Below, piece by piece: positions 1 through 9,844 of a DNA stretch of 40,930 nucleotides (positions within the stretch are counted from its first letter, which is position 1; every line of letters begins with the position of its first letter). Below the pieces are notes generated by a model. That model had not been told where the DNA came from. It saw only the letters and a list, made by a program, of their open reading frames with translations, and made no database searches. The stretch is from Mycolicibacter nonchromogenicus (GTDB taxonomy: Bacteria; Actinomycetota; Actinomycetes; Mycobacteriales; Mycobacteriaceae), in the NCBI RefSeq assembly GCF_002101775.1, contig NZ_LQPI01000001.1, positions 1 to 40,930 of the forward strand. The letters run 5' to 3'. The translations under genes were made by a program, and so were the position numbers.

Positions 1-2
1 GA

Positions 3-437
3 CCGATGGTGGCCCCGCCACCGACCCCGGCCGGGCCACCATCGGTCACCATGCCGGCCTACATGTACCTGGTCGGCGGTCTGGACATGGGTGCGCGACG
101 CGGCTCGGGCACCAGCTCCCGGAAGAAGGCGGCCCCGAAACCCGACAGTGCCGCGGCGCCCGCGGAGGAGCCGGCGCAGCAGGCGACTCAGCATCGGAGG
201 CGGCGTCGGGCGAAGGTCGGAATGCTGGGCCGCGGCCACGAGTACATGGACCTCGAACCCGAGCCGGTGAGCGTGGTCGCCTCCAGTCGCGGTGTCGGGG
301 CGCACGGCGTCGCCGGTGGCGCCCGTCAGGTGCCCAGTGCGCGGCCGGGCGGCCTGACCGCGCTGGCCGACGACGGGTTCGGCAGCGGCGCGGTCAGCCC
401 GATGATGCCGAACACCTGGCCGACCGAACCGGACTAG
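3..437 (+). CDS. PPE family protein, PPW subfamily, C-terminal fragment
   Basis: The frame is open to the left edge, so only the C-terminal ~144 residues of a longer protein are visible; the ATG at position 6 is probably internal. The stretch AKVGMLGRGHEYMDLEPE, a degenerate GxxGxxG-type segment (GAHGVAGGAR) and a terminal PMMPNTW (PxxPxxW) match the conserved C-terminal domain of mycobacterial PPE-PPW proteins. A low-complexity Ala/Pro/Lys/Arg linker with a run of five arginines precedes it. PPE proteins are usually exported by ESX/type VII systems and act at the cell surface, but the N-terminal PPE domain that would confirm this lies outside the window. A convergent hairpin follows the stop codon. 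The identification rests on remembered family motifs; the function of this copy is unknown. Confidence 0.8.
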   Translation, partial: PMVAPPPTPAGPPSVTMPAYMYLVGGLDMGARRGSGTSSRKKAAPKPDSAAAPAEEPAQQATQHRRRRRAKVGMLGRGHEYMDLEPEPVSVVASSRGVGAHGVAGGARQVPSARPGGLTALADDGFGSGAVSPMMPNTWPTEPD

Positions 438-461
438 ACGGGACGGCGGCGATGAAATTGG

Positions 462-500
462 GTCCAGGGCTGTTCCCGCTCTCCGCGCACAGCCCTGGAC
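462..500. terminator. Bidirectional terminator-like hairpin
   Basis: A perfect 12-bp inverted repeat (GTCCAGGGCTGT at 462-473 and its complement at 489-500) with a 15-nt loop lies between the stop of the PPE gene on the plus strand and the stop of the uptake-operon gene on the minus strand. There is no U-tract, which is common for mycobacterial terminators. Function is inferred from stem strength and the convergent position. Confidence 0.65.
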
Positions 501-512
501 GCAAACTCAACA

Positions 513-1103
513 TCACCTTGCCCCGGACTCGCCGCAGCGAATCCGATTCCCGCCGCGGTCCAGCGGGTCGGGCCCCAGCCCCAGGTACTTCTCGCGCAGC
601 CTGTCCCACAGCTCCAGCTGCGCCCATTCGGGCTCGTCGCGCATCTGCTGGTCGTTGGTGAGGAACGGGTTGGGCAGCATCACCGTCATCATCTGCTCGT
701 CGCGCCCGTTGTAGAGCCGCACGCCCCACGACTGCGGGTTGCCATCCTTGCCGATACGGCGGTACAGCTCGGCCCGGCGGCAGCGGCGGATGCGGCCCAG
801 CTCCGAGCCGCTGGCGCGATGCTTGCCGATGCACAGGTGAAAGTGCCAGCGGCCGAAATCGATGGTGGCGTAGCCGTCGAGCATGCCGATCTTGCGCGGT
901 GGGTTGGGGGCCGCCACCTCCCACGCGGCGCCTTCCATGATGATGCCGAACCAGATCTGGTCCCAGTATTCGTCGAAGCACAAATGCAGCAGATCCAGCA
1001 GGCTCTGCTGGTCGGTGGGCAACGGCCAGAGCTGTTCGCGGCCGCGGTCTTCGGTATCGACGATCGGAGGATCGGCGACGACGGTGCCGGTGTTCTCGGT
1101 CAT
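513..1103 (-). CDS. Unrecognised 196-aa protein, last gene of the btu-type uptake operon
   Basis: The start is the ATG at 1103 (MTENTGTV...), preceded by a good ribosome-binding site (AAGAAGGGA). Longer in-frame starts would run into the upstream gene. The protein begins 14 nt after the stop of the ATPase-reductase fusion, so it is very likely co-transcribed with btuF-btuC under the cobalamin riboswitch. It is soluble, with no signal peptide or membrane segment. It has an acidic N-terminus, an aromatic core containing WHFHLCIG (a possible H-x-H-x-C metal-binding patch), a basic segment (RIRRCRRAELYRRIG) and a tryptophan-rich C-terminal half. I do not recognise a named family. Its place in the operon suggests a role in corrinoid or metal handling, which is inference only. 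Confidence 0.8.
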   Translation of the reverse strand: MTENTGTVVADPPIVDTEDRGREQLWPLPTDQQSLLDLLHLCFDEYWDQIWFGIIMEGAAWEVAAPNPPRKIGMLDGYATIDFGRWHFHLCIGKHRASGSELGRIRRCRRAELYRRIGKDGNPQSWGVRLYNGRDEQMMTVMLPNPFLTNDQQMRDEPEWAQLELWDRLREKYLGLGPDPLDRGGNRIRCGESGAR

Positions 1104-1117
1104 GGAGATCCCTTCTT

Positions 1118-2871
<1,754 letters not shown>

Positions 2872-2875
<4 letters not shown>

Positions 2876-3912
2876 GATGCCAACCCCGGGCCGCGACGAC
2901 CCCGCAACAGCACGGTGATCACCACTGGGGCTCCGACCAGCGCGGTCACCGCATTGATCGGGATGACCAAGTCACTGCCGGGCACCTGGCTGATGATCCC
3001 GCAGCCCAGCGCGGCGACCGCACCCAGCAACATGACCGTCGGCACCACCACGCGGTGATCGGAGGTGCGGGCCAGGATGCGAGCCACGTGCGGCACCACC
3101 AGACCTAGGAACGCGATCGGCCCGCAGAACGCGGTCGTGACTCCCGCCAGCAGCGATGCGGACACCACCGTGGCTACCCGGGCCCGGTGCACATGGATGC
3201 CCATGGTCGCCGCGTAGCTCTCACCGAGCAGCAGGGCATTGAGGGGCCGGATGGTCAGGGTCGCGGTCACCAGGCCGATGGCGACCAGCGGCAGCAGCAG
3301 CCGAAGATCGGCCCATCCTGTTCCGGCGAAGCTGCCCAGGCCCCACAACAGATACTGCTGGACCCGCTGCGGATCGGAGTACACCATCGCCAGGCTCACC
3401 AGTGCCGTGCTGGCCGCGCCGATCATCACACCGATCAGCAGCAGGGTGGCCGCCGAGCGGGTCCACCGCGAGAGCACCAGGACCAGCGTGAGCATGGCCG
3501 CTGCCCCCAGCGCCGCGGCGAGCACCTCCGCGGCACGGCTGGCACCGGCAACCGCGGTGGTGAAACCCCCGCCGGCCGCACCACCGAGCAGCACCACCAG
3601 GGCGACGCCCAGGCTGGCGCCGGAACTGACGCCCAGGATGTAGGGGTCGGCGAGGGTGTTGCGGAACAGGGTCTGCAGTTGCAGGCCCGCGACCCCCAGT
3701 GCCGAGCCGGCCGCCAGCGCGGTCAGGACCCGCGGTAGGCGCATGTTCCACACGATCACCTGCCAGCGCGGATCGGACGCCTCGGCGCCCACCAGCACCC
3801 GGACGGTGTCGGCCATCGGCACCCGCACCGGGCCCAGTACCAGCCCCAGCAGGGCCAACAACGCCACCGCGGCGGCGAGCGCGGTCAGCACCACGGCGAT
3901 ACGCGGCTTCAC
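2872..3912 (-). CDS. btuC: FecCD/BtuC-type ABC transporter permease
   Basis: The 346-aa hydrophobic protein has about nine to ten membrane segments typical of the FecCD family. It carries the family signatures RLPRVLTALAAGSALGVAGLQ near the N-terminus, NTLADPYILGVSSGASLG in the middle and GLVVPHVAR in the C-terminal half. The chosen start is the GTG at 3912 (VKPRIAVV...), which overlaps the btuF stop as GTGA; an upstream open frame inside btuF lacks membrane character and is rejected. The stop overlaps the next start as ATGA, so btuF, btuC and the ATPase fusion appear translationally coupled. The family imports cobalamin, haem or ferric siderophores. The cobalamin riboswitch at the head of the operon favours corrinoid import. 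The symbol is assigned by context. Confidence 0.9.
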
Positions 3913-5099
3913 CGCTGCACCCGCCGATAGAACTCGAACTCGTGGCGCCCGGCCAGCTCGGGGTGCAGGATCGCGACCAGGTCGCCGAGCAGCAGATCCG
4001 GTCGCGCGGTGCCGCGTTCCCAGTAGAGGTTGCCGCCGTCGGGAGTCACCGCCTTGGTCGCCGACCACACCTGGCCGGTACGCACCGCGCTCAGTTCGCC
4101 GTATCTGCTGTCGCGTGCCACCGCGTCATCGAGGCTCTGCCAGTTTTCGGTCACCAACCACAATGGCGCGGTGCCGACCTGGGCGTACACCGACTCGAAG
4201 TTCAACTGCCTGCTCTCGGAGCCGGTAGCAGACAGCCATGGGTAGCTACCGCCGGCGTCGGCGACCAGCCTGCCCGAATAGCTGTCACCGGTGGGCATCG
4301 ACCAGGTGCCCGAATACATGGTGCCGACCAGAACATCGACGGGCTGGGCGGAGGCGGCTTGGGCCGCCAGGGCCTGGTAGCTGCCGCGGATCGACGCGTA
4401 GATCTGCCCGGCCTGCTGCTCGGTGCCGGTCAGCGCGGCGAACACCTTGATCCACTCGGCCCTGCCCAGCGGCGTGGATTCCAGCCATTCGGCGTCGGCC
4501 ACCACGGGGATTCCGGCGTCGCGCAGCTTGGGATGGCCGGGATCGTCGACTCCCTCGGTGACTACCACGTCGGGGCCGGCGCCGATCACGCTCTCGACGT
4601 TGATCTGCCCACCGGAGGCATACCCGACGATTTGGCCAGCCGCGATCCGCGCGCGGATCTGCGGGTCGGCGACCGCGGCCGGGCTTGCCACCCCGGTGAC
4701 CACACCGGCCTGGCCGAGCTCGGTGATCATCGCCAGGTGCGTCGTCGAGCCCGAGTAGAGACTGTGCACCGGCACGGTGATCCGCGGGGCGTGGGCGAGC
4801 TCACCGGTCAGGGCCGGCGCTGGAGCCCCGCAGCGCACCAGCACGTAGGTCACCGGTTTGCCGCCCAGGTACGGACGTTCGACGGTCAACACCTGATAGC
4901 TGCCGTGGTAGCTGATGGCGAAATTGGTGGCCTCGGTCAGCGTCGATTTGACCGGGAAGTAGTCGGCGGCCGGATCGAAGTCGGTTATGCAGCCGGCACG
5001 CGCCTCGTGCACCTGGGAGGAGGGTGCATCGGAGCAGCTGGCCAACACGGTGGCCAGCGCCGTCAACAGCGCGGGGACTACCCGCAGCGCATGGAGCAT
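3909..5099 (-). CDS. btuF: BtuF-type substrate-binding lipoprotein
   Basis: The 396-aa protein starts with a lipoprotein signal peptide: hydrophobic core PALLTALATVLASC with lipobox LASC and Cys22 as the predicted lipidated residue. The mature part has the features of class III periplasmic binding proteins: GIPVVADAEWLESTPLGRAEWIKVFAALTG and the linking stretch IDPxx/GxGPDVVVTEGVDD typical of BtuF/FecB. It would capture the ligand outside the membrane and pass it to BtuC. It is the first gene after a cobalamin riboswitch, which is the main reason for calling the ligand a corrinoid. The leader just upstream (5117-5136) can fold into a GGGG/CCCC hairpin next to the GAGGAAG ribosome-binding site, consistent with translational control. 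Confidence 0.9.
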   Translation of the reverse strand: MLHALRVVPALLTALATVLASCSDAPSSQVHEARAGCITDFDPAADYFPVKSTLTEATNFAISYHGSYQVLTVERPYLGGKPVTYVLVRCGAPAPALTGELAHAPRITVPVHSLYSGSTTHLAMITELGQAGVVTGVASPAAVADPQIRARIAAGQIVGYASGGQINVESVIGAGPDVVVTEGVDDPGHPKLRDAGIPVVADAEWLESTPLGRAEWIKVFAALTGTEQQAGQIYASIRGSYQALAAQAASAQPVDVLVGTMYSGTWSMPTGDSYSGRLVADAGGSYPWLSATGSESRQLNFESVYAQVGTAPLWLVTENWQSLDDAVARDSRYGELSAVRTGQVWSATKAVTPDGGNLYWERGTARPDLLLGDLVAILHPELAGRHEFEFYRRVQR

Positions 5100-5147
5100 G
5101 GGCGTGAGTCAGCTTCCTCGGGGTACACCGCCCCGGTACGCAGGACG

Positions 5148-5293
5148 CGATGACGTGAGTCTCCTGGCTCTCGGATCACTGCTCGCCTCGCCTTCCAGCC
5201 CCACGTGTGGCGGGCCGTGGCTGATGAGGGTCGCTCCCCGATGACAGTGGCGGGACCGCGCCGGATTCGCACCGGCTTCCTCAATCGTCATCG
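5148..5293 (-). promoter_or_regulatory. Cobalamin riboswitch in front of the btuF operon
   Basis: Read on the minus strand, this segment contains the conserved core GCCGGTGCGAATCCGG followed by GGTCCCGCCACTGTCA (about 5236-5280) and the B12 box GAGCCAGGAGAC (about 5158-5172). The closing P1 helix is visible as CGATGACG (5148-5155) pairing with CGTCATCG (5286-5293). These are the defining elements of cobalamin riboswitches. A short GC hairpin lies between the aptamer and the btuF ribosome-binding site, suggesting that cobalamin binding blocks translation of the uptake operon. Confidence 0.95.
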
Positions 5294-5328
5294 CCTTACC
5301 GGCGACATTCTCGCATGCCGTTCTGGGT

Positions 5329-5334
5329 TAGGCT
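5329..5334 (+). promoter_or_regulatory. Likely -10 element of the cobN operon
   Basis: TAGGCT fits the mycobacterial -10 consensus TANNNT and sits about 7 nt before the point where the plus-strand riboswitch begins (about 5341-5343), where a transcription start would be expected. No convincing -35 is seen, as is common in mycobacteria. This is positional inference. Confidence 0.4.
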
Positions 5335-5342
5335 GGCCGCCG

Positions 5343-5487
5343 TCTCGTGGCGTCAGGAACCCGGTGTGATTCCGGGGCGGTTCCGCCACTGTGATGGGGC
5401 ACGCGTTGACTGCCAGCGCGGCGAAGCCGGGCGCAGCAGGTCAACGCCATGGGCACAGCGCGCCCCCAGCCAGATACGGTCACGAGG
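5343..5487 (+). promoter_or_regulatory. Cobalamin riboswitch in front of cobN
   Basis: The plus strand shows the core AACCCGGTGTGATTCCGG and GGTTCCGCCACTGTGA (about 5358-5395), then a variable arm, then the B12 box AGCCAGATAC (5468-5477). CTCGTG (5344-5349) can pair with CACGAG (5481-5486) as P1. Downstream, GGGG (5501-5504) and CCCC (5511-5514) form a hairpin directly before the GAGGAGG ribosome-binding site of cobN, a plausible expression platform. It lies back to back with the btuF riboswitch, with about 50 bp between the two aptamers for both promoters. Confidence 0.93.
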
Positions 5488-5528
5488 CATCCGACGACGA
5501 GGGGCGAGAACCCCGAGGAGGTCCTTCG

Positions 5529-8500
5529 ATGCTTCAGGCACGGCGCATCGCGTTGCTGTCCACGTCCGACACCGATCTGCTGTCCGCGCGGGCCAGCGGC
5601 GCGGCGTATCGCCTCGGGAACCCGTCGCGTCACGACATCGAACCGCTGCTCGACGGCGTCGATGTCGTGGTGCTGCGCATCCTGGGCTCGTCCGCCGAGA
5701 TCACCGACGAGCTGGGCCTGCTGCGCGCCACCGGGCTGCCGCTGGTGGTGCTGGGAGGGGAGCGGTCACCCAGCGCCGAGCTCATGGAGTGCTCCACCGT
5801 CCCGATCGGGCTGGCCGCACAGGCGCACGCGTATCTCGCCGAAGGCGGGCCGGCCAACCTCGCTCAATTACACGCATTCCTGTGTGACACGGTGCTGCTG
5901 ACCGGGGAGGGTTTCGAAGAGCCGGCGGTGATCCCGGATTGGGGGTACGGCCAGCGGACGACGGTGGGCGGCCCGGACGCGCTGCGGGTCGGGGTGCTCT
6001 ACTACCGGGCCCACGAGGTCAGCGGCAATGCCGGTTTCGCGCACGCATTGGCCGACGCGATCGACGCCACCGGCCGCGCGGTCGGGGTGCCGATCTTCGC
6101 CGCGTCGCTGCGCAATGCCCCCGATGAGCTCTTCGAGGCGCTCGGCGGGCTGGATGCGGTGGTGGTGAGCATGCTGGCCGCCGGTGGAGCGATGAACGCC
6201 ACTGCCAGTGTCAGTGCCGGCGACGACGACGGCGCCTGGGACATCGAACGCATCGCGGCACTGGACATGCCGGTGTTCCAGGGTCTGTGCCTGGGATCGT
6301 CGCGGGCGGATTGGGCGGCCAACGATGACGGCGTCAGTCCGCTGGACTCGGCCACCCAGATCGCCATCCCGGAATTCGACGGCCGGATCATCACGGTTCC
6401 GTTCTCTTTCAAGGAGATCGACGACGACGGGCTGCCGCACTACGTCGCCGATACTGAGCGCTGCGCCCGGGTGGCGGCGATCGCGGTGAATCACGCTGCG
6501 CTGCGGCGTATCCCGAATGGACAAAAGAAGCTGGCCTTGGTGCTGTCGGCGTACCCCACCAAGCATTCCCGGGTGGGCAACGCGGTCGGTCTGGACACGC
6601 CCGTCTCGGCGGTGCGGCTGCTGCGCCGGCTGGCTGAAGAGGGATATGACGTCGGCGACGGCTTTGGGGTGTTGGACATCGCAGACGAGGCTGCGGCCGG
6701 GGATCGGCTGATCCACAGCCTGATCGATGCTGGGGGCCAGGACGAGAACTGGTTGTCTGCCGCGCAGCTTGCCGATGCTCAGGTGCGGGTCACCGCGCAG
6801 CAGTATGCCCAGTGGACCGCCCAGCTGCCTGATGAGCTGCGCGACGCGATGGCGACCGCGTGGGGGCCGGCGCCGGGCAAGCTGTTCGTCAATGACGCCG
6901 GCGAGATCGTGGTGGCCGCGCTGCAATCCGGCAACATCGTGCTGATGATTCAGCCGCCCCGCGGCTTCGGGGAGAACCCGGTGGCGATCTACCACGACCC
7001 GGAGCTGCCCCCGAGTCACCACTACCTGGCCGCATACCGTTGGCTGGGAAGAGGTTTCGGTGCGCACGCGGTGATCCACCTGGGCAAGCACGGATCGATG
7101 GAGTGGCTGCCCGGCAAGACCGCTGCGCTGTCGTCGGCCTGCGCCACCGATGCGATGATCGCCGACCTGCCCCTGATCTACCCGTTCCTGGTCAATGACC
7201 CCGGCGAGGGTGCCCAGGCCAAACGGCGGGCGCACGCCATCATCGTCGATCACCTGATTCCGCCGATGGCGCGCGCCGAGTCTTACGGCGACATCGCGCG
7301 GCTCGAACAGCTGCTCGATGAGTACGGCAACATCGCGAGCATGGACCCGGCCAAGCTGCCGGCGATCCGGGGCGAGATCTGGAACCTCATGCGGGCCGCG
7401 GAGATGCACCGCGACCTGGGCCTGGACGAGCGGCCCGACGATGACGAGTTCGACGACTTCCTGCTGCACGTCGACGGTTGGCTCTGTGAGATCAAAGACG
7501 CCCAGATTCGGGACGGGCTGCATGTGTTGGGCGGTGCCCCGGTGGGCCCGGCGCGGGTGAATCTGGTGCTGGCGATCTTGCGCGCCGCCCAGGTCTGGGG
7601 TGGGGTGGACCGCGCGGTGCCCGGCCTGCGGGCTGCGCTGGGACTCAAGGACGACGCCACCGCGGCCGCCGTCGACGAGATCGAGGGCCGCGCACGGCAG
7701 CTGGTCGAGGCCATGGAGGCCGCCGGCTGGGAGGCCGGGGCGGCCGACACACTGCATCCCGACCCGCAGGTGTGCCGAGTGCTCAGATTCGCTGCCACTG
7801 AAGTGGTTCCGCGTCTGGCCGGAACGTCGGGAGAGCTGGGGTCGGTGCTGCATGCGCTGGCCGGCGGCTTTGTCCGGCCTGGACCGTCCGGGTCGCCGCT
7901 GCGGGGCTTGGTCAATGTGTTGCCGACGGGCCGCAACTTCTACACCGTCGACCCGCGCGCCGTGCCGTCGCGGCTGGCGTGGCAGACCGGGCAGGCGATG
8001 GCGGATTCGCTGGTGCGTCGCTACCTCGATGACACCGGTGGCTACCCGGAGTCTGTCGGGTTGTCGGTCTGGGGGACCTCGGCGATGCGTACTTCGGGCG
8101 ACGACGTCGCCGAGGTGCTGGCCCTGCTCGGAGTGCGACCCGAGTGGGACGAGGCGTCTCGACGCGTGTCGGGGCTGGAGGTCATGTCTCTGGAGGAGTT
8201 GGGGCGTCCCAGAATCGATGTGACGGTGCGCATTTCCGGGTTCTTCCGGGATGCCTTCCCGCACGTGGTGGCGATGCTCGATGACGCGGTGCAGATGGTC
8301 GCCACTCTGGATGAGCCCGCGGACGTCAACTTCGTTGCCGCGCATGCTCGGGCCGACCTGGCCGAACACGGCGATCAGCGCCGCGCTACCATCCGGATCT
8401 TCGGCTCGGCGCCCGGTTCCTACGGGGCGGGCATCCTGCAGGTGATCGAGGCCGGTACTTGGCGCGACGACAAGGACCTTGCCGAGGTCTACACCACCTG

Positions 8501-9110
8501 GGGTGGCTTCGCCTACGGACGTGGATTGGCCGGCGCGCCCGCAACCGAGGACATGCGCACCAACTACCGCCGGATCAAGGTGGCCGCCAAGAACATCGAC
8601 ACCCGCGAGCATGACATCGCCGACTCCGACGACTACTTCGTCTACCACGGCGGCATGATCGCCACCGTGCGGGCGTTGTCCGGTGCCGACCCGAAAGCCT
8701 ATGTGGGGGACTCGACCTCGCCGGATGCCATCCGGACCCGCACCCTGGCCGAGGAGACCGCCCGGGTGTTTCGGGCCCGGGTGGTCAACCCGCGCTGGAT
8801 CTCCGCGATGCGACGGCACGGCTACAAGGGCGCCTTCGAGCTGGCCGCCACCGTCGACTACCTGTTCGGGTTCGACGCCACCGCCGGTGTGGTGCACGAC
8901 TGGATGTACGAAAGGCTCGCGGCCGAGTATGTGCTGGACCCGCAGACACGCGAGTTCCTCGACAAGTCCAACCCCTGGGCGCTGCAGGGCATCGTGGAAC
9001 GGTTGACCGAGGCCGTCGACCGCGGGCTGTGGGAGCACCCCGACCCCGAGACCATGGCGGCGTTGCGGCAGGCTTACTTAGACGTTGAGGGCGACCTGGA
9101 GGATCGGTGA
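5529..9110 (+). CDS. cobN: Cobaltochelatase subunit CobN
   Basis: This 1193-aa protein is the large, substrate-binding subunit of the ATP-dependent chelatase that inserts cobalt into hydrogenobyrinic acid a,c-diamide. The length is close to the M. tuberculosis CobN (1194 aa). Family landmarks include YPTKHSRVGNAVGLDTP, the strongly conserved HLGKHGSMEWLPGK around residue 515 and WGTSAMRTSGDD further on. The start is ATG 5529, seven bases after GAGGAGG; the frame is open further upstream, but that part is the riboswitch RNA. It is the first gene of cobN-cobF-cobQ-cobK, and its stop overlaps the cobF GTG (GTGA). Partner subunits of the CobS/CobT kind are not in the window; the BchI/BchD-like protein at 19620-21614 is the visible AAA+ partner candidate. 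Confidence 0.97.
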   Translation: MLQARRIALLSTSDTDLLSARASGAAYRLGNPSRHDIEPLLDGVDVVVLRILGSSAEITDELGLLRATGLPLVVLGGERSPSAELMECSTVPIGLAAQAHAYLAEGGPANLAQLHAFLCDTVLLTGEGFEEPAVIPDWGYGQRTTVGGPDALRVGVLYYRAHEVSGNAGFAHALADAIDATGRAVGVPIFAASLRNAPDELFEALGGLDAVVVSMLAAGGAMNATASVSAGDDDGAWDIERIAALDMPVFQGLCLGSSRADWAANDDGVSPLDSATQIAIPEFDGRIITVPFSFKEIDDDGLPHYVADTERCARVAAIAVNHAALRRIPNGQKKLALVLSAYPTKHSRVGNAVGLDTPVSAVRLLRRLAEEGYDVGDGFGVLDIADEAAAGDRLIHSLIDAGGQDENWLSAAQLADAQVRVTAQQYAQWTAQLPDELRDAMATAWGPAPGKLFVNDAGEIVVAALQSGNIVLMIQPPRGFGENPVAIYHDPELPPSHHYLAAYRWLGRGFGAHAVIHLGKHGSMEWLPGKTAALSSACATDAMIADLPLIYPFLVNDPGEGAQAKRRAHAIIVDHLIPPMARAESYGDIARLEQLLDEYGNIASMDPAKLPAIRGEIWNLMRAAEMHRDLGLDERPDDDEFDDFLLHVDGWLCEIKDAQIRDGLHVLGGAPVGPARVNLVLAILRAAQVWGGVDRAVPGLRAALGLKDDATAAAVDEIEGRARQLVEAMEAAGWEAGAADTLHPDPQVCRVLRFAATEVVPRLAGTSGELGSVLHALAGGFVRPGPSGSPLRGLVNVLPTGRNFYTVDPRAVPSRLAWQTGQAMADSLVRRYLDDTGGYPESVGLSVWGTSAMRTSGDDVAEVLALLGVRPEWDEASRRVSGLEVMSLEELGRPRIDVTVRISGFFRDAFPHVVAMLDDAVQMVATLDEPADVNFVAAHARADLAEHGDQRRATIRIFGSAPGSYGAGILQVIEAGTWRDDKDLAEVYTTWGGFAYGRGLAGAPATEDMRTNYRRIKVAAKNIDTREHDIADSDDYFVYHGGMIATVRALSGADPKAYVGDSTSPDAIRTRTLAEETARVFRARVVNPRWISAMRRHGYKGAFELAATVDYLFGFDATAGVVHDWMYERLAAEYVLDPQTREFLDKSNPWALQGIVERLTEAVDRGLWEHPDPETMAALRQAYLDVEGDLEDR

Positions 9111-9844
9111 AAGTCTGGATTCTCGGCATCGGTATGGGACCGCAGCACGTCACCGCCGAGGTCGCCAGCGCGCTGCGGTCGGCCGACTATGTCGTCGCCT
9201 CCGAGAAGTCCTCCGACGACGGTCTTCTGGCAGTGCGCCGTGCCGTCGTCGACACCTACGTACCTTCTGTTCCCATCGTCGCGGTCGCCGACCCGGTGCG
9301 CGACCGCTCCCCGGCGCTCACGGAGCCCGACTATGCCCGCGCGGTGGCCGACTGGCATGCCGCCCGGGCACAGTGCTACGCCGACGTGCTGCGGGCCCGC
9401 GGTGGGGTGGCCGCCTTCCTGGTCTGGGGCGACCCCGCCCTGTACGACTCGACCATCCGCATCGTCGATCGGGTGAAAGACCTTGGGGTAGATCTGGATT
9501 ACGACGTGCTGCCGGGGATCAGCGCCCCGCAACTGCTGGCCGCCCGGCATCGGATCGTGCTGCATGAGGTGGGCCGTCCGGTGCACATCACCACCGGACG
9601 CCGGCTGCCGCAGGCTGCTGCTGCCGGTCAGGACAACATCGTCGCGATGCTAAACCCGGATGAGCTCGACCTGTCCGCGCTGGGCGACTGGACGATCTGG
9701 TGGGCCGCCAACCTCGGGGCGGCGGGGGAACGGTTAGTCAGCGGCCGGGTCCGCGATGTCGTGGGCCAGATCGCGGCCGCCCGAGCCTCAGCCAAGGCCG
9801 AGGCGGGCTGGGTGATGGATGTGTTCCTGGTGCGGCGGATCTGA
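9107..9844 (+). CDS. cobF: Precorrin-6A synthase (deacetylating) CobF
   Basis: This 245-aa protein belongs to the tetrapyrrole methylase superfamily. It shows the N-terminal VWILGIGMGPQHVT glycine-rich loop, LVWGDPALYDST (the family GDP loop) and VLPGISAPQLLAARH. CobF methylates C1 and removes the C2 unit extruded during ring contraction in the aerobic pathway. The start is GTG 9107 overlapping the cobN stop; the stop overlaps the cobQ ATG. The gene is known to be missing from the M. tuberculosis complex, so its presence points to an environmental mycobacterium with a fuller pathway. Confidence 0.93.
   Translation: MKVWILGIGMGPQHVTAEVASALRSADYVVASEKSSDDGLLAVRRAVVDTYVPSVPIVAVADPVRDRSPALTEPDYARAVADWHAARAQCYADVLRARGGVAAFLVWGDPALYDSTIRIVDRVKDLGVDLDYDVLPGISAPQLLAARHRIVLHEVGRPVHITTGRRLPQAAAAGQDNIVAMLNPDELDLSALGDWTIWWAANLGAAGERLVSGRVRDVVGQIAAARASAKAEAGWVMDVFLVRRI

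Noticed and set aside
5868..9038. Open frame of about 1056 codons on the minus strand across cobN
   Set aside because: It is antisense to the clearly conserved cobN, is rich in Arg, Gln, His and Gly without any recognisable domain, and is what a GC-rich third-position bias produces on the opposite strand.
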